DNA of 64,000 nucleotides from CAXXOK01 sp964640955. GTDB taxonomy: Bacteria > Bacillota > Clostridia > Christensenellales > Aristaeellaceae. The stretch lies in contig CAZXJI010000006.1 of the NCBI GenBank assembly GCA_964640955.1, positions 62,001 through 126,000 on the forward strand. Direction: 5' to 3'. A model generated the notes under the pieces. That model saw only the letters and a program-made list of their open reading frames with translations. It did not search any database and was not told the origin of the DNA. A program made the position numbers and the translations under genes. The stretch's first letter is position 1; each line of letters begins with the position of its first letter. Shown one piece after another: positions 49,131 to 57,330 of this stretch.

Positions 49131-51301
49131 GCTACACCTTTGCGTTGGCCGGCAACCAGAACAGCGGCAAAACGACCCTATTCAACCAGCTGACCGGCAG
49201 CAACCAGCACGTGGGCAACTGGCCGGGCGTGACCGTGGAGCAGAAAACGGGCACCATGATCCACCACCACCACGGCAAGCAGACGCACATCGGGCTTCCG
49301 AGCCTCGGGGGACGGTGGAGGCGCTTCCGCGGCGAGGGCGGCGAAGGCTTCGGGCACGGCCGCCGGCGCCGCGGCAGGCGCGGACCGGCGGAGGATACGC
49401 AGTCCCTGCCCGCGGAGTTCACCGACGTCGCCATCGTCGATCTGCCGGGCATCTACTCCCTGAGCCCCTACTCCATGGAGGAGATCGTCAGCCGCAACTA
49501 CATCGTCCAGGAAAAGCCGGACGTCGTCATCAACTGCGTGGACGCGACCAACCTGGAGCGCAACCTGTACCTGACGCTGCAGCTGCTGGAGCTGGGCCGC
49601 CCCACCGTGGTCGCCCTCAACATGATGGACGAGGTGCGCAGCCGCGGCGACACGATCGACCTCAAAAAGATGGAGCAGACGCTGGGCGTGCCGGTGGTCG
49701 CCATATCCGCCCGCAAGCGCGAAGGGCTGGACGAGCTGGTGCGCCGTGCCATGGAACTGGCGGAAAAGAAGATTTATCCCGCCCGGCTGGACATCTGCGA
49801 CGGGGCGGCGCACAAGGCGCTGCACGCCATTTCCCACCTCATCGAGCCGCAGGCGCAGGAGGCGGGCGTGCAGCCGCGCTACGCCGCCACCAAGCTCTTC
49901 GAGGGCGACGAGCCCATGATGGAGCAGCTCAGGCTGAGCCCCGAAACCCGCCATATCGTGGACGAGATTCTCGCCGCGATGGAGAAGGAGCTGGGTATGG
50001 AGCGCGCCGCCGTGATGGCGGACACGCGCTACCGCTTCATCGAAAAGCTGCTGGCCGCCTGCGTGGTGCGCGGCGGGGACGAGCAGGGCAGCGTGAGCGA
50101 CCGCATCGACAACGTGCTTACGCACCGGGTGCTGGCGATACCGGTGTTCCTGTTGATGATGCTGCTGGTGTTCTACATCACCTTCGGGCCGATCGGCTCG
50201 TGGCTGGCGGACGGGTTTTCCGCGCTGGTGGCCGACGGCATCGATTGGGTGGCCGCCGCGCTTCTGCGCTGGGGCGTGGCCGAATGGGTGCGCAACCTGG
50301 TGGTGGGCGGCGTGCTGACCGGCGTGGGGAGCGTATTGAGCTTCCTGCCGACGATTCTCATGCTGTTTTTGTTGCTCTCCATCTTGGAGGACAGCGGATA
50401 CATGGCGCGCGCGGCTTTCCTGATGGATAAGCCGCTGCGCAAGATCGGCCTGAACGGACGCGCCTTTATTCCCATGATGATGGGCTTCGGCTGCACGGTG
50501 CCCGCCGTGATGAGCGCCCGCAGCATGAACACCCAGCGCGACCGCCGCTTCACCATCATGCTCACCCCGTTCATGAGCTGCGGGGCCAAGGTGCCGATCT
50601 ACGCGCTGTTCACCCGCGCGTTTTTCGGTGGCAACCAGGTGCTGGTCATGACCGCCTTCTACCTCATCGGCATTCTGGTGGCGATCGCGGCGGGGCTGGT
50701 GCTCAAGCGCTTCATGTTCCACGGCGACGCCTCGCCGTTTTTGATGGAACTGCCCCAGTACCGCCTGCCCACCGTGCGCAACGTGGCGCGGCAACTGTGG
50801 GACAAGGGGAGCGATTTTCTCAAGCGCGCCTTTACGATCATCTTCCTGGCGACGCTGGTGGTGTGGTTTTTGCAGAGTTTCACCTTCAGCCTCGAAGCCG
50901 CGCCCGACGTGCAAAGCAGCATGCTGGGGTCCATCGCGGGGATCGTCGCGCCGGTGTTCGCGCCCGCGGGCTTCGGGTCCGTGGAAGCCTCCACGGCGGT
51001 GCTCACCGGCATCATGGCCAAGGAAAGCGTGGTCAGCACCCTTGCGGTGCTGACCGGCGTGGACGCGCAGAGCTCGCAGATGCTGGCCGCCATGCGCGCG
51101 GTGTTCCCCTCGACGCTGGCGGCGGTCTCGTTTCTGATTTTCATTCTTTTGTACATGCCCTGTGTGGCCGCCTTCGCCGCCATGCGCCGGGAAATGGAGA
51201 GCGGGCGCTTCGCCTTTCTCACCGTGCTTTCGCAGACCGGGCTTGCGTGGGTGCTGGCGACGCTCGTTTACCAGGTCGGGCGGCTAATGGGGCTGGGCTG
51301 A
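49127..51301 (+). CDS. feoB: Ferrous iron transporter FeoB with a basic insert in the G domain
   Basis: A 724-residue GTPase-permease. G1 is GNQNSGKTT (about 8-16), GVTVEQKTG marks switch I, and G3 is DLPG at 105-108. In typical FeoB proteins G3 comes about 50 residues earlier; here residues about 46-97 form an insert rich in His, Gly and Arg (IHHHHGKQTH, GHGRRRRGRRG). G4 NMMDEV and G5 SARK follow. The C-terminal half has the Gate motifs (GFGCTVPA, SCGAKVPIYA) and about eight membrane segments. Operon with feoA and a FeoB-associated small protein. Confidence 0.95.
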   Translation: MSYTFALAGNQNSGKTTLFNQLTGSNQHVGNWPGVTVEQKTGTMIHHHHGKQTHIGLPSLGGRWRRFRGEGGEGFGHGRRRRGRRGPAEDTQSLPAEFTDVAIVDLPGIYSLSPYSMEEIVSRNYIVQEKPDVVINCVDATNLERNLYLTLQLLELGRPTVVALNMMDEVRSRGDTIDLKKMEQTLGVPVVAISARKREGLDELVRRAMELAEKKIYPARLDICDGAAHKALHAISHLIEPQAQEAGVQPRYAATKLFEGDEPMMEQLRLSPETRHIVDEILAAMEKELGMERAAVMADTRYRFIEKLLAACVVRGGDEQGSVSDRIDNVLTHRVLAIPVFLLMMLLVFYITFGPIGSWLADGFSALVADGIDWVAAALLRWGVAEWVRNLVVGGVLTGVGSVLSFLPTILMLFLLLSILEDSGYMARAAFLMDKPLRKIGLNGRAFIPMMMGFGCTVPAVMSARSMNTQRDRRFTIMLTPFMSCGAKVPIYALFTRAFFGGNQVLVMTAFYLIGILVAIAAGLVLKRFMFHGDASPFLMELPQYRLPTVRNVARQLWDKGSDFLKRAFTIIFLATLVVWFLQSFTFSLEAAPDVQSSMLGSIAGIVAPVFAPAGFGSVEASTAVLTGIMAKESVVSTLAVLTGVDAQSSQMLAAMRAVFPSTLAAVSFLIFILLYMPCVAAFAAMRREMESGRFAFLTVLSQTGLAWVLATLVYQVGRLMGLG

Positions 51302-51316
51302 GCGGGAGGTGTCCTG

Positions 51317-51508
51317 ATGCTTGGAACGACGCTTTCCATCGTCATTCCCGCGGTGGTTTTCGCCTACGGCGTCTGGCTTGCGGTGCGGCTGATCCGCAAC
51401 CGTAAAAAGGGCGGAAGCTGCGGCGGAGGCTGCGCGGGATGTCCCTACGCGGGCAGCTGCCACTCCGTTTCGGATTGCAGACTGGAACAGAAAAAAGAAA
51501 AGAAATAA
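51317..51508 (+). CDS. FeoB-associated Cys-rich membrane protein
   Basis: A 63-residue protein: one N-terminal membrane helix (about 5-26), then a cysteine-rich cytosolic tail (GGSCGGGCAGCPYAGSCHS and DCRL). This matches the small FeoB-associated proteins found after feoB in Firmicutes; the cysteines may bind iron. 16 bp after feoB with GGGAGG upstream. Confidence 0.9.
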   Translation: MLGTTLSIVIPAVVFAYGVWLAVRLIRNRKKGGSCGGGCAGCPYAGSCHSVSDCRLEQKKEKK

Positions 51509-51556
51509 CGACGGACGCTCTTCCCCCGCTTTGGCGCGGGGAAAGGAGGGAGCCTT

Positions 51557-52570
51557 ATGCCCAAGCGCCTGATGCTGCTGGCGACCGGGGGCACCATCGC
51601 CTGTACGCAAACCCCGGACGGCCTGACGCCCACGCTGTCGGCCGCCGATCTGCTGGCCTCCGTAGCCGACGCCCTGTCCTGCGAGGTGGACGCGCGGGAC
51701 GTGTTCCGCATGGACTCCAGCAACATGCAGCCCGAGGAGTGGCGCACGCTCGCCCGCGCCGTGCACGAAGCCGTCGCGGCGTACGACGGCGTGGTGATCA
51801 CCCACGGCACCGACACCATGGCCTACACCGCTTCGGCGCTGAGCTTCATGCTGGCGGGCGTGCCCAAGCCCGTGGTGCTCACGGGCTCGCAGCTGCCGCT
51901 TCATCATCCGCTGACCGACGCGCGCGGCAACCTGCTGCGCGCCTTCGCCGCGGCGACGCAGGGCGCGGGCGGCGTGTACGTCTGCTTTGACTATAAGCTG
52001 ATCTCCGGCGTGCGCTGCGTAAAGACCCATACCCTGGCGATGGACGCCTTTGCCAGCATCAACGCGCCCCCGGCGGGCTATTTCGACGCGGAGGGCGCAC
52101 ACCTGGTCACCCCACAGGCGTTTACCCCGACGCCCGGCATGGGAAGCGGCTACCGCCTCCGGGACGCGCTCGACCCGAACGTGTTTTTATTGAAGCTCAT
52201 CCCCGGCACCGCGCCGGAGGTGCTCGACTACGTGCACAACGCGGGGTATTCCGGGCTGGTCATCGAGGCGTTCGGGCTGGGCGGATTGCACTACATCCGC
52301 CGCAACCTGGTTACGGCGCTGGGCCGGCTGGCCGAAGGCGGCGTTTCCGTGCTGGTCGTCAGCCAGTGCCTCAACGAGCGGGCCGACTTCTCCCTCTACG
52401 AGGTAGGGCGCGGCATGATGCGGGAGCGCGTGCACAGCGGCCGGGACATGACCACCGAGGCGGCGGTCACCAAGCTGATGTGGGCGCTCGCACAGGAGAA
52501 CACCGCAGAGCTCCTGGACGCCTCGGTCGTCGGGGAGTTCGGGCAGGGGCCGTTCCGGTGCGAGGGGTAG
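51557..52570 (+). CDS. ansA: L-asparaginase, type I (cytosolic)
   Basis: A 337-residue amidohydrolase. LATGGTIAC holds the nucleophile threonine (T13); THGTDTMAYTAS contains the second catalytic T-D pair; DSSNMQPEEW binds substrate. No signal peptide, so cytosolic. GGAAAGGAGGG precedes the ATG. It sits 49 bp after the feo cluster without obvious functional link. Confidence 0.93.
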   Translation: MPKRLMLLATGGTIACTQTPDGLTPTLSAADLLASVADALSCEVDARDVFRMDSSNMQPEEWRTLARAVHEAVAAYDGVVITHGTDTMAYTASALSFMLAGVPKPVVLTGSQLPLHHPLTDARGNLLRAFAAATQGAGGVYVCFDYKLISGVRCVKTHTLAMDAFASINAPPAGYFDAEGAHLVTPQAFTPTPGMGSGYRLRDALDPNVFLLKLIPGTAPEVLDYVHNAGYSGLVIEAFGLGGLHYIRRNLVTALGRLAEGGVSVLVVSQCLNERADFSLYEVGRGMMRERVHSGRDMTTEAAVTKLMWALAQENTAELLDASVVGEFGQGPFRCEG

Positions 52571-52606
52571 ACCGTCGCGGTCCGTACCTCATGAAGGCAA
52601 AAAGCG

Positions 52607-52630
52607 AGGCCGCCGAACAATCGGCGGCCT
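52607..52630. terminator. Bidirectional terminator between asparaginase and the kinase gene
   Basis: AGGCCGCCG and CGGCGGCCT form a perfect 9-bp stem. On the minus strand it is followed by TCGCTTTTTGCC. Confidence 0.7.
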
Positions 52631-52655
52631 TTGACGTCTTGTTGCTTTTGCGTTT

Positions 52656-53906
52656 CTACGGGTTCGCGCTTTCCCCGGCGGGCGCGCCCTCCATGCAGGG
52701 GAGCCGCACGGAGAAGGTGTTGAGCTTAACCCCGTCGGACTGGGCCCAGATCCGTCCGCCGTGTTCGGTGACGATCGTCTGTGCGATGGCCAGCCCCAGT
52801 CCGTAGCCCTTCTCCTGCCCGCGGGACTTATCCGAACGGTAGAAGCGCTCGAAGATGTTCTTGCATTCCTCGGGCGGCAGCGGCGCGCCTTCGCTTACGA
52901 CGGTCAGAAGCAGTTCCTTCTTGCCCGCGCCGGTCATGCGCACGCGGATGGGGGAGCCCTCGTTGCTGTACTTGCAGGCGTTGTCCAAAAGAATGTCGAT
53001 CAGCTGGCGCAGCTTGTTGCCGTCGCCCATGACCATCAGGTTATCCTCGATCTGGCAGTCCATGGTGCGCCCCATATCGTAGATGGCCGCTTCCAGCGAA
53101 AGCGTCGCACCCGTCACCACGAAGCTGAAATTGACGGGCACCCGGGCCGCCAGCATCGGCGTGCTGTCCGAGCGCGCCAGGGTCAGCAGGTTTTCCACAA
53201 GCCCCTTCATCCGCTGGGACTCCGCGCGGATGTTATCCAGCCGGTTCTTGTTCTTTTCGTCGGTCACCGCGCCGGAAGCGATGAGCATATCGGCGTTGGA
53301 AAGCACCACCGTCAGCGGGGTTTTGAGCTCGTGCGAGGCGTCGGCCACAAACTGCCGCTGCTTTTCCCACGCGCGTTCCACGGGCTTGACCATCCAGCGG
53401 GACAAAAGCATGCTCACGATGAAGAAAAGCCCGATCGCTCCGACTCCGATGATGACGGAGTAAAGGATCTGCGCGCTTAAGGAGTTGCGCTCCACGTACG
53501 TATCGGTAAAGAAGTACGAAGTCGCGCCGTCCTCGCCGACGGTGCGGCGGTAGCGCAGGTTGTATTCGGACGTGATGCCCGTGTCCCCGTCCTGGCCGGC
53601 CAGGTTTTGGATGATCGTTTTCAGCTCGTCCTCGGTAACGTAGTAAAGCTGGTTCTGTATAATGGTAATCGTCCCGTCCGCCTCCATCCGGCCCAGGGCG
53701 ACGGGCATATCGATGGTCTTGGAGTCGTCCTCCTCGGGCGTCTTGACGTCGGTACGGGAAGCGGGCGGCTCGCGGAAGGAGCTCAGGCTGCGGCGTTCGT
53801 AATCGGTCTTGGAGGTCACGAACAGGCTGATGAGAATGCCCACCAGAAACAGGCAGACGACGGCCATCAGCACGATGATCAGCTTTTTACGCAGCTTCTG
53901 GATCAC
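52656..53906 (-). CDS. Sensor histidine kinase
   Basis: A 416-residue membrane kinase. Membrane segments at about 9-31 and 146-168 enclose an extracytoplasmic sensor domain of about 115 residues. HisKA follows with DASHELKTPLTV, phospho-acceptor H192. The ATPase domain has LLDNACKYSNEGSP (N box) and YGLGLAIAQTIVTEHGG (G2 box). It overlaps the response regulator gene by four bases (ATGA). Divergently placed to the adaptor/MacB-like operon and probably its sensor. Confidence 0.94.
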   Translation of the reverse strand: MIQKLRKKLIIVLMAVVCLFLVGILISLFVTSKTDYERRSLSSFREPPASRTDVKTPEEDDSKTIDMPVALGRMEADGTITIIQNQLYYVTEDELKTIIQNLAGQDGDTGITSEYNLRYRRTVGEDGATSYFFTDTYVERNSLSAQILYSVIIGVGAIGLFFIVSMLLSRWMVKPVERAWEKQRQFVADASHELKTPLTVVLSNADMLIASGAVTDEKNKNRLDNIRAESQRMKGLVENLLTLARSDSTPMLAARVPVNFSFVVTGATLSLEAAIYDMGRTMDCQIEDNLMVMGDGNKLRQLIDILLDNACKYSNEGSPIRVRMTGAGKKELLLTVVSEGAPLPPEECKNIFERFYRSDKSRGQEKGYGLGLAIAQTIVTEHGGRIWAQSDGVKLNTFSVRLPCMEGAPAGESANP

Positions 53907-54580
53907 GGTTTGCTCTCCTCCAGTCGGTAGCCCAGCCGGCGAACCACGCTGAGCGTGACGGTCGAACGCAGCAGCTGCAGCTTTTTGCGCAGGAAGGATA
54001 TGTAGGCCTCCACGTTGTTGTCGCCCGCCTCCGTGTCGTACCCCCAGACCTTGACCAGCAGCGTATCCTTGGAAAGGATGTTGTTCTGGTTGAGAATCAG
54101 AAGCCGCATGATCTCCAATTCCTTGGCGCTGAGCGTAAGCGCCCTTTCCCGGCAGCGCAGCGTGCTCATGGAGGGCACCAGCGTAAGGTCGCCGAAGCCG
54201 AGCCGCTCGGGGACGATCTCCCCCTGCCGCCGGATGACGGCGCGCAGGCAGGCCAGAAACTCGGCGTTTTCAAACGGTTTGGTCAGGTAGTAATCCGCGC
54301 CCAGGTCCAGCCCGTGCACGCGGTCGACCAGGTCGGACTTGGCGGTCAGCATGAGCACGGGGGTCTGGATGCCGTCCCGGCGGAGGCGCTTGAGCAGTTC
54401 GAAGCCGTCCAGCCTGGGCAGCATCACGTCCAGCACGATCGCGTCGTAAATGCCGCTCAGGGCGTTATCCAGCCCCGTTTCGCCGTCGTGCGCCACGTCG
54501 GCGATGTAGCCGTCCTCGCCGGCCATGTCGGCCAGCGTTCCGGCCAAACGTACCTCATCCTCGATAATCAGGATGCGCAT
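53903..54580 (-). CDS. OmpR/PhoB-family response regulator
   Basis: A 225-residue protein. Receiver domain: acidic pocket E7/D8, phospho-acceptor D51 in VLDVMLPRLDG, T in MLTAKS and K in YYLTKPF. DNA-binding winged helix at about 128-222 (LTLSAKELEIMRLLI, VEAYISFLRKKL, RRLGYRL). The start at 54580 agrees with family starts (MRILIIEDE); the frame stays open 124 codons upstream across the intergenic region and is rejected there. First gene of the two-component pair. Confidence 0.95.
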   Translation of the reverse strand: MRILIIEDEVRLAGTLADMAGEDGYIADVAHDGETGLDNALSGIYDAIVLDVMLPRLDGFELLKRLRRDGIQTPVLMLTAKSDLVDRVHGLDLGADYYLTKPFENAEFLACLRAVIRRQGEIVPERLGFGDLTLVPSMSTLRCRERALTLSAKELEIMRLLILNQNNILSKDTLLVKVWGYDTEAGDNNVEAYISFLRKKLQLLRSTVTLSVVRRLGYRLEESKP

Positions 54581-54710
54581 TCCCCGCCACTCTCCTCGAA
54601 TACCGCCTCCGTCGCGGGCCGCCGGGCCCGGACGGCGTCCGCGTGACCAGTGTATCACAAAGCGACGCCCTTTGTCGCTTTTTACAGCATAATTGTAAAA
54701 CCTGAAACGT

Positions 54711-54766
54711 AGCTGAAAAAAATTCGGTTTCTTTTTCAGTTTCTTTTCAGCTTTTCCGCCTATGCT
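54711..54766 (+). promoter_or_regulatory. Putative response-regulator operator and promoter for the adaptor operon
   Basis: TTTTTCAG at 54732-54739 and TTTTCAG at 54744-54750 are direct repeats about 11 bp apart, the spacing expected for OmpR/PhoB-type dimers. An inverted copy, AGCTGAAAAA, lies just upstream (about 54711-54720). TATGCT at 54761-54766 could be a -10; there is no good -35 at 16-18 bp, as in activator-dependent promoters. The assignment to the adjacent regulator is inference. Confidence 0.5.
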
Positions 54767-54875
54767 GGTACACGGAAGCCGGCGAAGGACGCGGCGTTCG
54801 CCTCCCGGAGCCGACGCTTCCCGCCGCCAGCGCGATACGCGGGGCGGCCGGATTGGCGGGAAAGGTGATGGCACG

Positions 54876-56237
54876 ATGCCGGACCAGAAACGAAGGAAGA
54901 AAAAGATTCTGCGGGTGCTCAAAGGGCTCCTGGCGCTGGTGATCGTAGGCATATTGGTGCTGGTGGGCTGGATCTACCTGGTGCCCATGGTCACGGCCGA
55001 CGCCGTGACGGTGTACGACAGCTACACCGTGGGCACGGGCGACATCAGCACCACGAAGAGCTTCAGCGCAAGCCTCAGCGTTAAAAAGACCGAAACCTTC
55101 TCAAGCGATACGGAGTGCACCGTGAAGGAACTTTACGTGCAGTCCGGCGACGAGGTGCAGGAGGGCGACCCGCTGGTGCTTTTGTCCACGGGCGAACTGT
55201 TTTCCGCCAGCTTCGACGGCGTGGTGAACGAGATGCGCGTGGAGGTGGGCGACTGGATCTGGCCGAACTTTACGGTGGTGCAGATCAACGACCTCCAGCA
55301 CCTGGAAGTCAGCATGAACGTGGACGAGTACGATATTGAACAGCTTACGCTGGGCGAAGCCTGCACGGTCAGCGTCATATCGCTGGGCGTGGATTTTGAG
55401 ACCGAGATCGCGCACATCAACCGCGTGTCGCAGTCCCAGGGCTCGGTGGCGTTCTATTCCGTGACCTGCGACCTGACCGTGCCGGAAAACGTGCTGCCCG
55501 GCATGCAGGCGACCGTCACCATCCCGGCGGACGGCGTTACGGACGTGACGACGCTGGATATGGCCGCCCTGGCCTTCGACGAAGATAAAGAGCCTTATGT
55601 GCTGATCAAGCAGGATGACGGCACCTATGACAAGAACTACGTGACGACGGGGCTCAGCGACGGCATGCAGGTGGAGATCACCGACGGGCTCACCCCCGGG
55701 CAGACCGTGTACGCCGTGGCCGGAACGGAAAGCGTGCAGCCGACGGTGACGCTGGAGAGCCTGTATAAGATGATCGTCGGCGAAACGATCGTCATCAACG
55801 ACAACAGCAGCCGCGGCGGCATGAGCGGCACCATGCCGCAGATGAGCGACGGCACCATGCCCCAGATGGGCGACGGCACCATGCCGGAGTGGAACGGCGA
55901 CGGCGAAAGCACCGCGACGCCGGAGACCACCCAATCCGCGGACGGCACGGCGGCGACCGACGCCACCGCGACCGACGGAACGACCACAACCGACGGCACG
56001 ACGGCGACCGACGCCACCGCGACCCAGGCGCCCGCGGGGGACATGACCGTAACCGACGGCACCATGCCCTCGCCGCCGGACGGCGCGCAGGGCTTCGGCG
56101 GCATGACGCCTCCTTCCGGCGCCGCCACGGACGAAACCGCACAGACCACAACCGGCGGGCAGACGGATCAGACCGCCGCAAGCGCAACCGAGGACACGAC
56201 CACAAGCCAAGAGGAGGAAAACGCCCATGTTGAGTAA
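54876..56237 (+). CDS. Membrane-fusion-type adaptor protein (MacA/HlyD-like), Thr/Met-rich tail
   Basis: A 453-residue protein. N-terminal basic segment and membrane anchor (about 13-35). The lipoyl/barrel-sandwich region (VKELYVQSGDEVQEGDPLVLL, FDGVVNEMRVEVGDW) and a beta-barrel (ENVLPGMQATVTIP) match periplasmic adaptors of MacA/RND type; the coiled-coil hairpin between lipoyl halves is very short or missing. From about 308 on, the tail is low-complexity with repeated DGTMP and Thr/Asp-rich stretches. It shares the whole core with the second adaptor at 60941. ATG at 54876 with AAAGGTG upstream. Confidence 0.85.
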   Translation: MPDQKRRKKKILRVLKGLLALVIVGILVLVGWIYLVPMVTADAVTVYDSYTVGTGDISTTKSFSASLSVKKTETFSSDTECTVKELYVQSGDEVQEGDPLVLLSTGELFSASFDGVVNEMRVEVGDWIWPNFTVVQINDLQHLEVSMNVDEYDIEQLTLGEACTVSVISLGVDFETEIAHINRVSQSQGSVAFYSVTCDLTVPENVLPGMQATVTIPADGVTDVTTLDMAALAFDEDKEPYVLIKQDDGTYDKNYVTTGLSDGMQVEITDGLTPGQTVYAVAGTESVQPTVTLESLYKMIVGETIVINDNSSRGGMSGTMPQMSDGTMPQMGDGTMPEWNGDGESTATPETTQSADGTAATDATATDGTTTTDGTTATDATATQAPAGDMTVTDGTMPSPPDGAQGFGGMTPPSGAATDETAQTTTGGQTDQTAASATEDTTTSQEEENAHVE

Positions 56238-57315
56238 GAAGCTGATCGCGCTCATCGCCGCCGTCCTGCTGATGACGCCCGCGCTTGCCGGCGCCGAAGA
56301 GGAACTGGAAGGCAACGTCGTCGCGGGGGACACCATCCCGGTTACCGCCCCTTACGGAGGCACCATCTCATCCATCTCCCTGCGGGAAGGCGCGCTGATC
56401 TCTGTGGGCGATACGGTGGCCACCATGCAGACGACCAAGGTGCTCGCCCCGGAGGATGGCACCGTGCGCGGCGTGTTCTCCCAGGAAGGCGATACGCTGA
56501 ACAACACCACCGTGCTCTACATCGCCCCGGTGAGCAAGTACACCATCTCCTGCACCATCGAGAAGGCGTACAACACCATCGACACCAAATACGTGAAGAT
56601 CGGGGAAACGGTCTACATTAACAATAAGCGCGACGGCACCTATAAGGCCGAAGGCATCATCACGGCGGTCGACGGTTCCAATTACACCGTGCAGACCACG
56701 GCGGGCGAACTGTACATGGAGGATACCGTGTACATTTACCGCGACGAGGACTACTCCACCGAAAGCCGCATCGGCAGCGGAACGGTGGGCCGCACGTCGG
56801 AACTGTCCATCACCGGTTCGGGAAGCCTTCTGAAGCTTTACGTGGAGGACGGCGAGGAGGTCGAGCGCGGGCAGCTTCTCTTCGAGACGGTCGAGGGCAC
56901 GCTGGACGCGCTGGGCGAGTACGGCGACGTGATCACCTCCGACGTCAGCGGCGTGATCGCGAAAATCAACGTTACGGCCGGGCAGAAGGTCTCCAAAGGG
57001 GACGTGCTGCTGACCGTTTACCAGCAGGACAGCTACCAGATCGAGTTCAGCATCGACGAGGATCTGCTCAGCGTCGTGCACGTGGGGGATACGGTCAACA
57101 TCGTTTTCAACTGGAACGAGGAGACCGGCAACGTCATCCAGGGAACGGTAACGGGCATTTCCTACATCAGCGAGGACTCCACCTCCACCACGGGGCAGAG
57201 CGGGAGCGACAGCAGCGAAACGACCGCAACCAAGTACACGGGGTACATCGCATTTCAAGCCGATGACTCCGTAAGGCTGGGTATGAGCGTAACGGTATCG
57301 ACGATCGACGAATAA
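56227..57315 (+). CDS. Secreted two-lobe HlyD/lipoyl-domain protein
   Basis: A 362-residue protein. Signal peptide 1-23 (LIALIAAVLLMTPALAGA-EE), no lipobox. Two barrel-sandwich (lipoyl-like) segments: about 30-80 (PYGGTISSISLREGALISVGDTV, LAPEDGTVRGVFSQEGD) and 185-260 (GSLLKLYVEDGEEVERGQLLF, SDVSGVIAKINVTAGQKVSKGD), then a beta-barrel-like end (VRLGMSVTVST). It looks like an adaptor without its own membrane anchor. Its start overlaps the previous gene by 11 bp, implying coupled translation. Confidence 0.75.
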   Translation: MLSKKLIALIAAVLLMTPALAGAEEELEGNVVAGDTIPVTAPYGGTISSISLREGALISVGDTVATMQTTKVLAPEDGTVRGVFSQEGDTLNNTTVLYIAPVSKYTISCTIEKAYNTIDTKYVKIGETVYINNKRDGTYKAEGIITAVDGSNYTVQTTAGELYMEDTVYIYRDEDYSTESRIGSGTVGRTSELSITGSGSLLKLYVEDGEEVERGQLLFETVEGTLDALGEYGDVITSDVSGVIAKINVTAGQKVSKGDVLLTVYQQDSYQIEFSIDEDLLSVVHVGDTVNIVFNWNEETGNVIQGTVTGISYISEDSTSTTGQSGSDSSETTATKYTGYIAFQADDSVRLGMSVTVSTIDE

Positions 57316-57330
57316 CGGGAGGAACCATTC

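Noticed and set aside
54581..54952. 124-codon N-terminal extension of the response regulator
   Set aside because: It covers the operator/promoter region and the divergent adaptor start; receiver domains begin at the chosen start.
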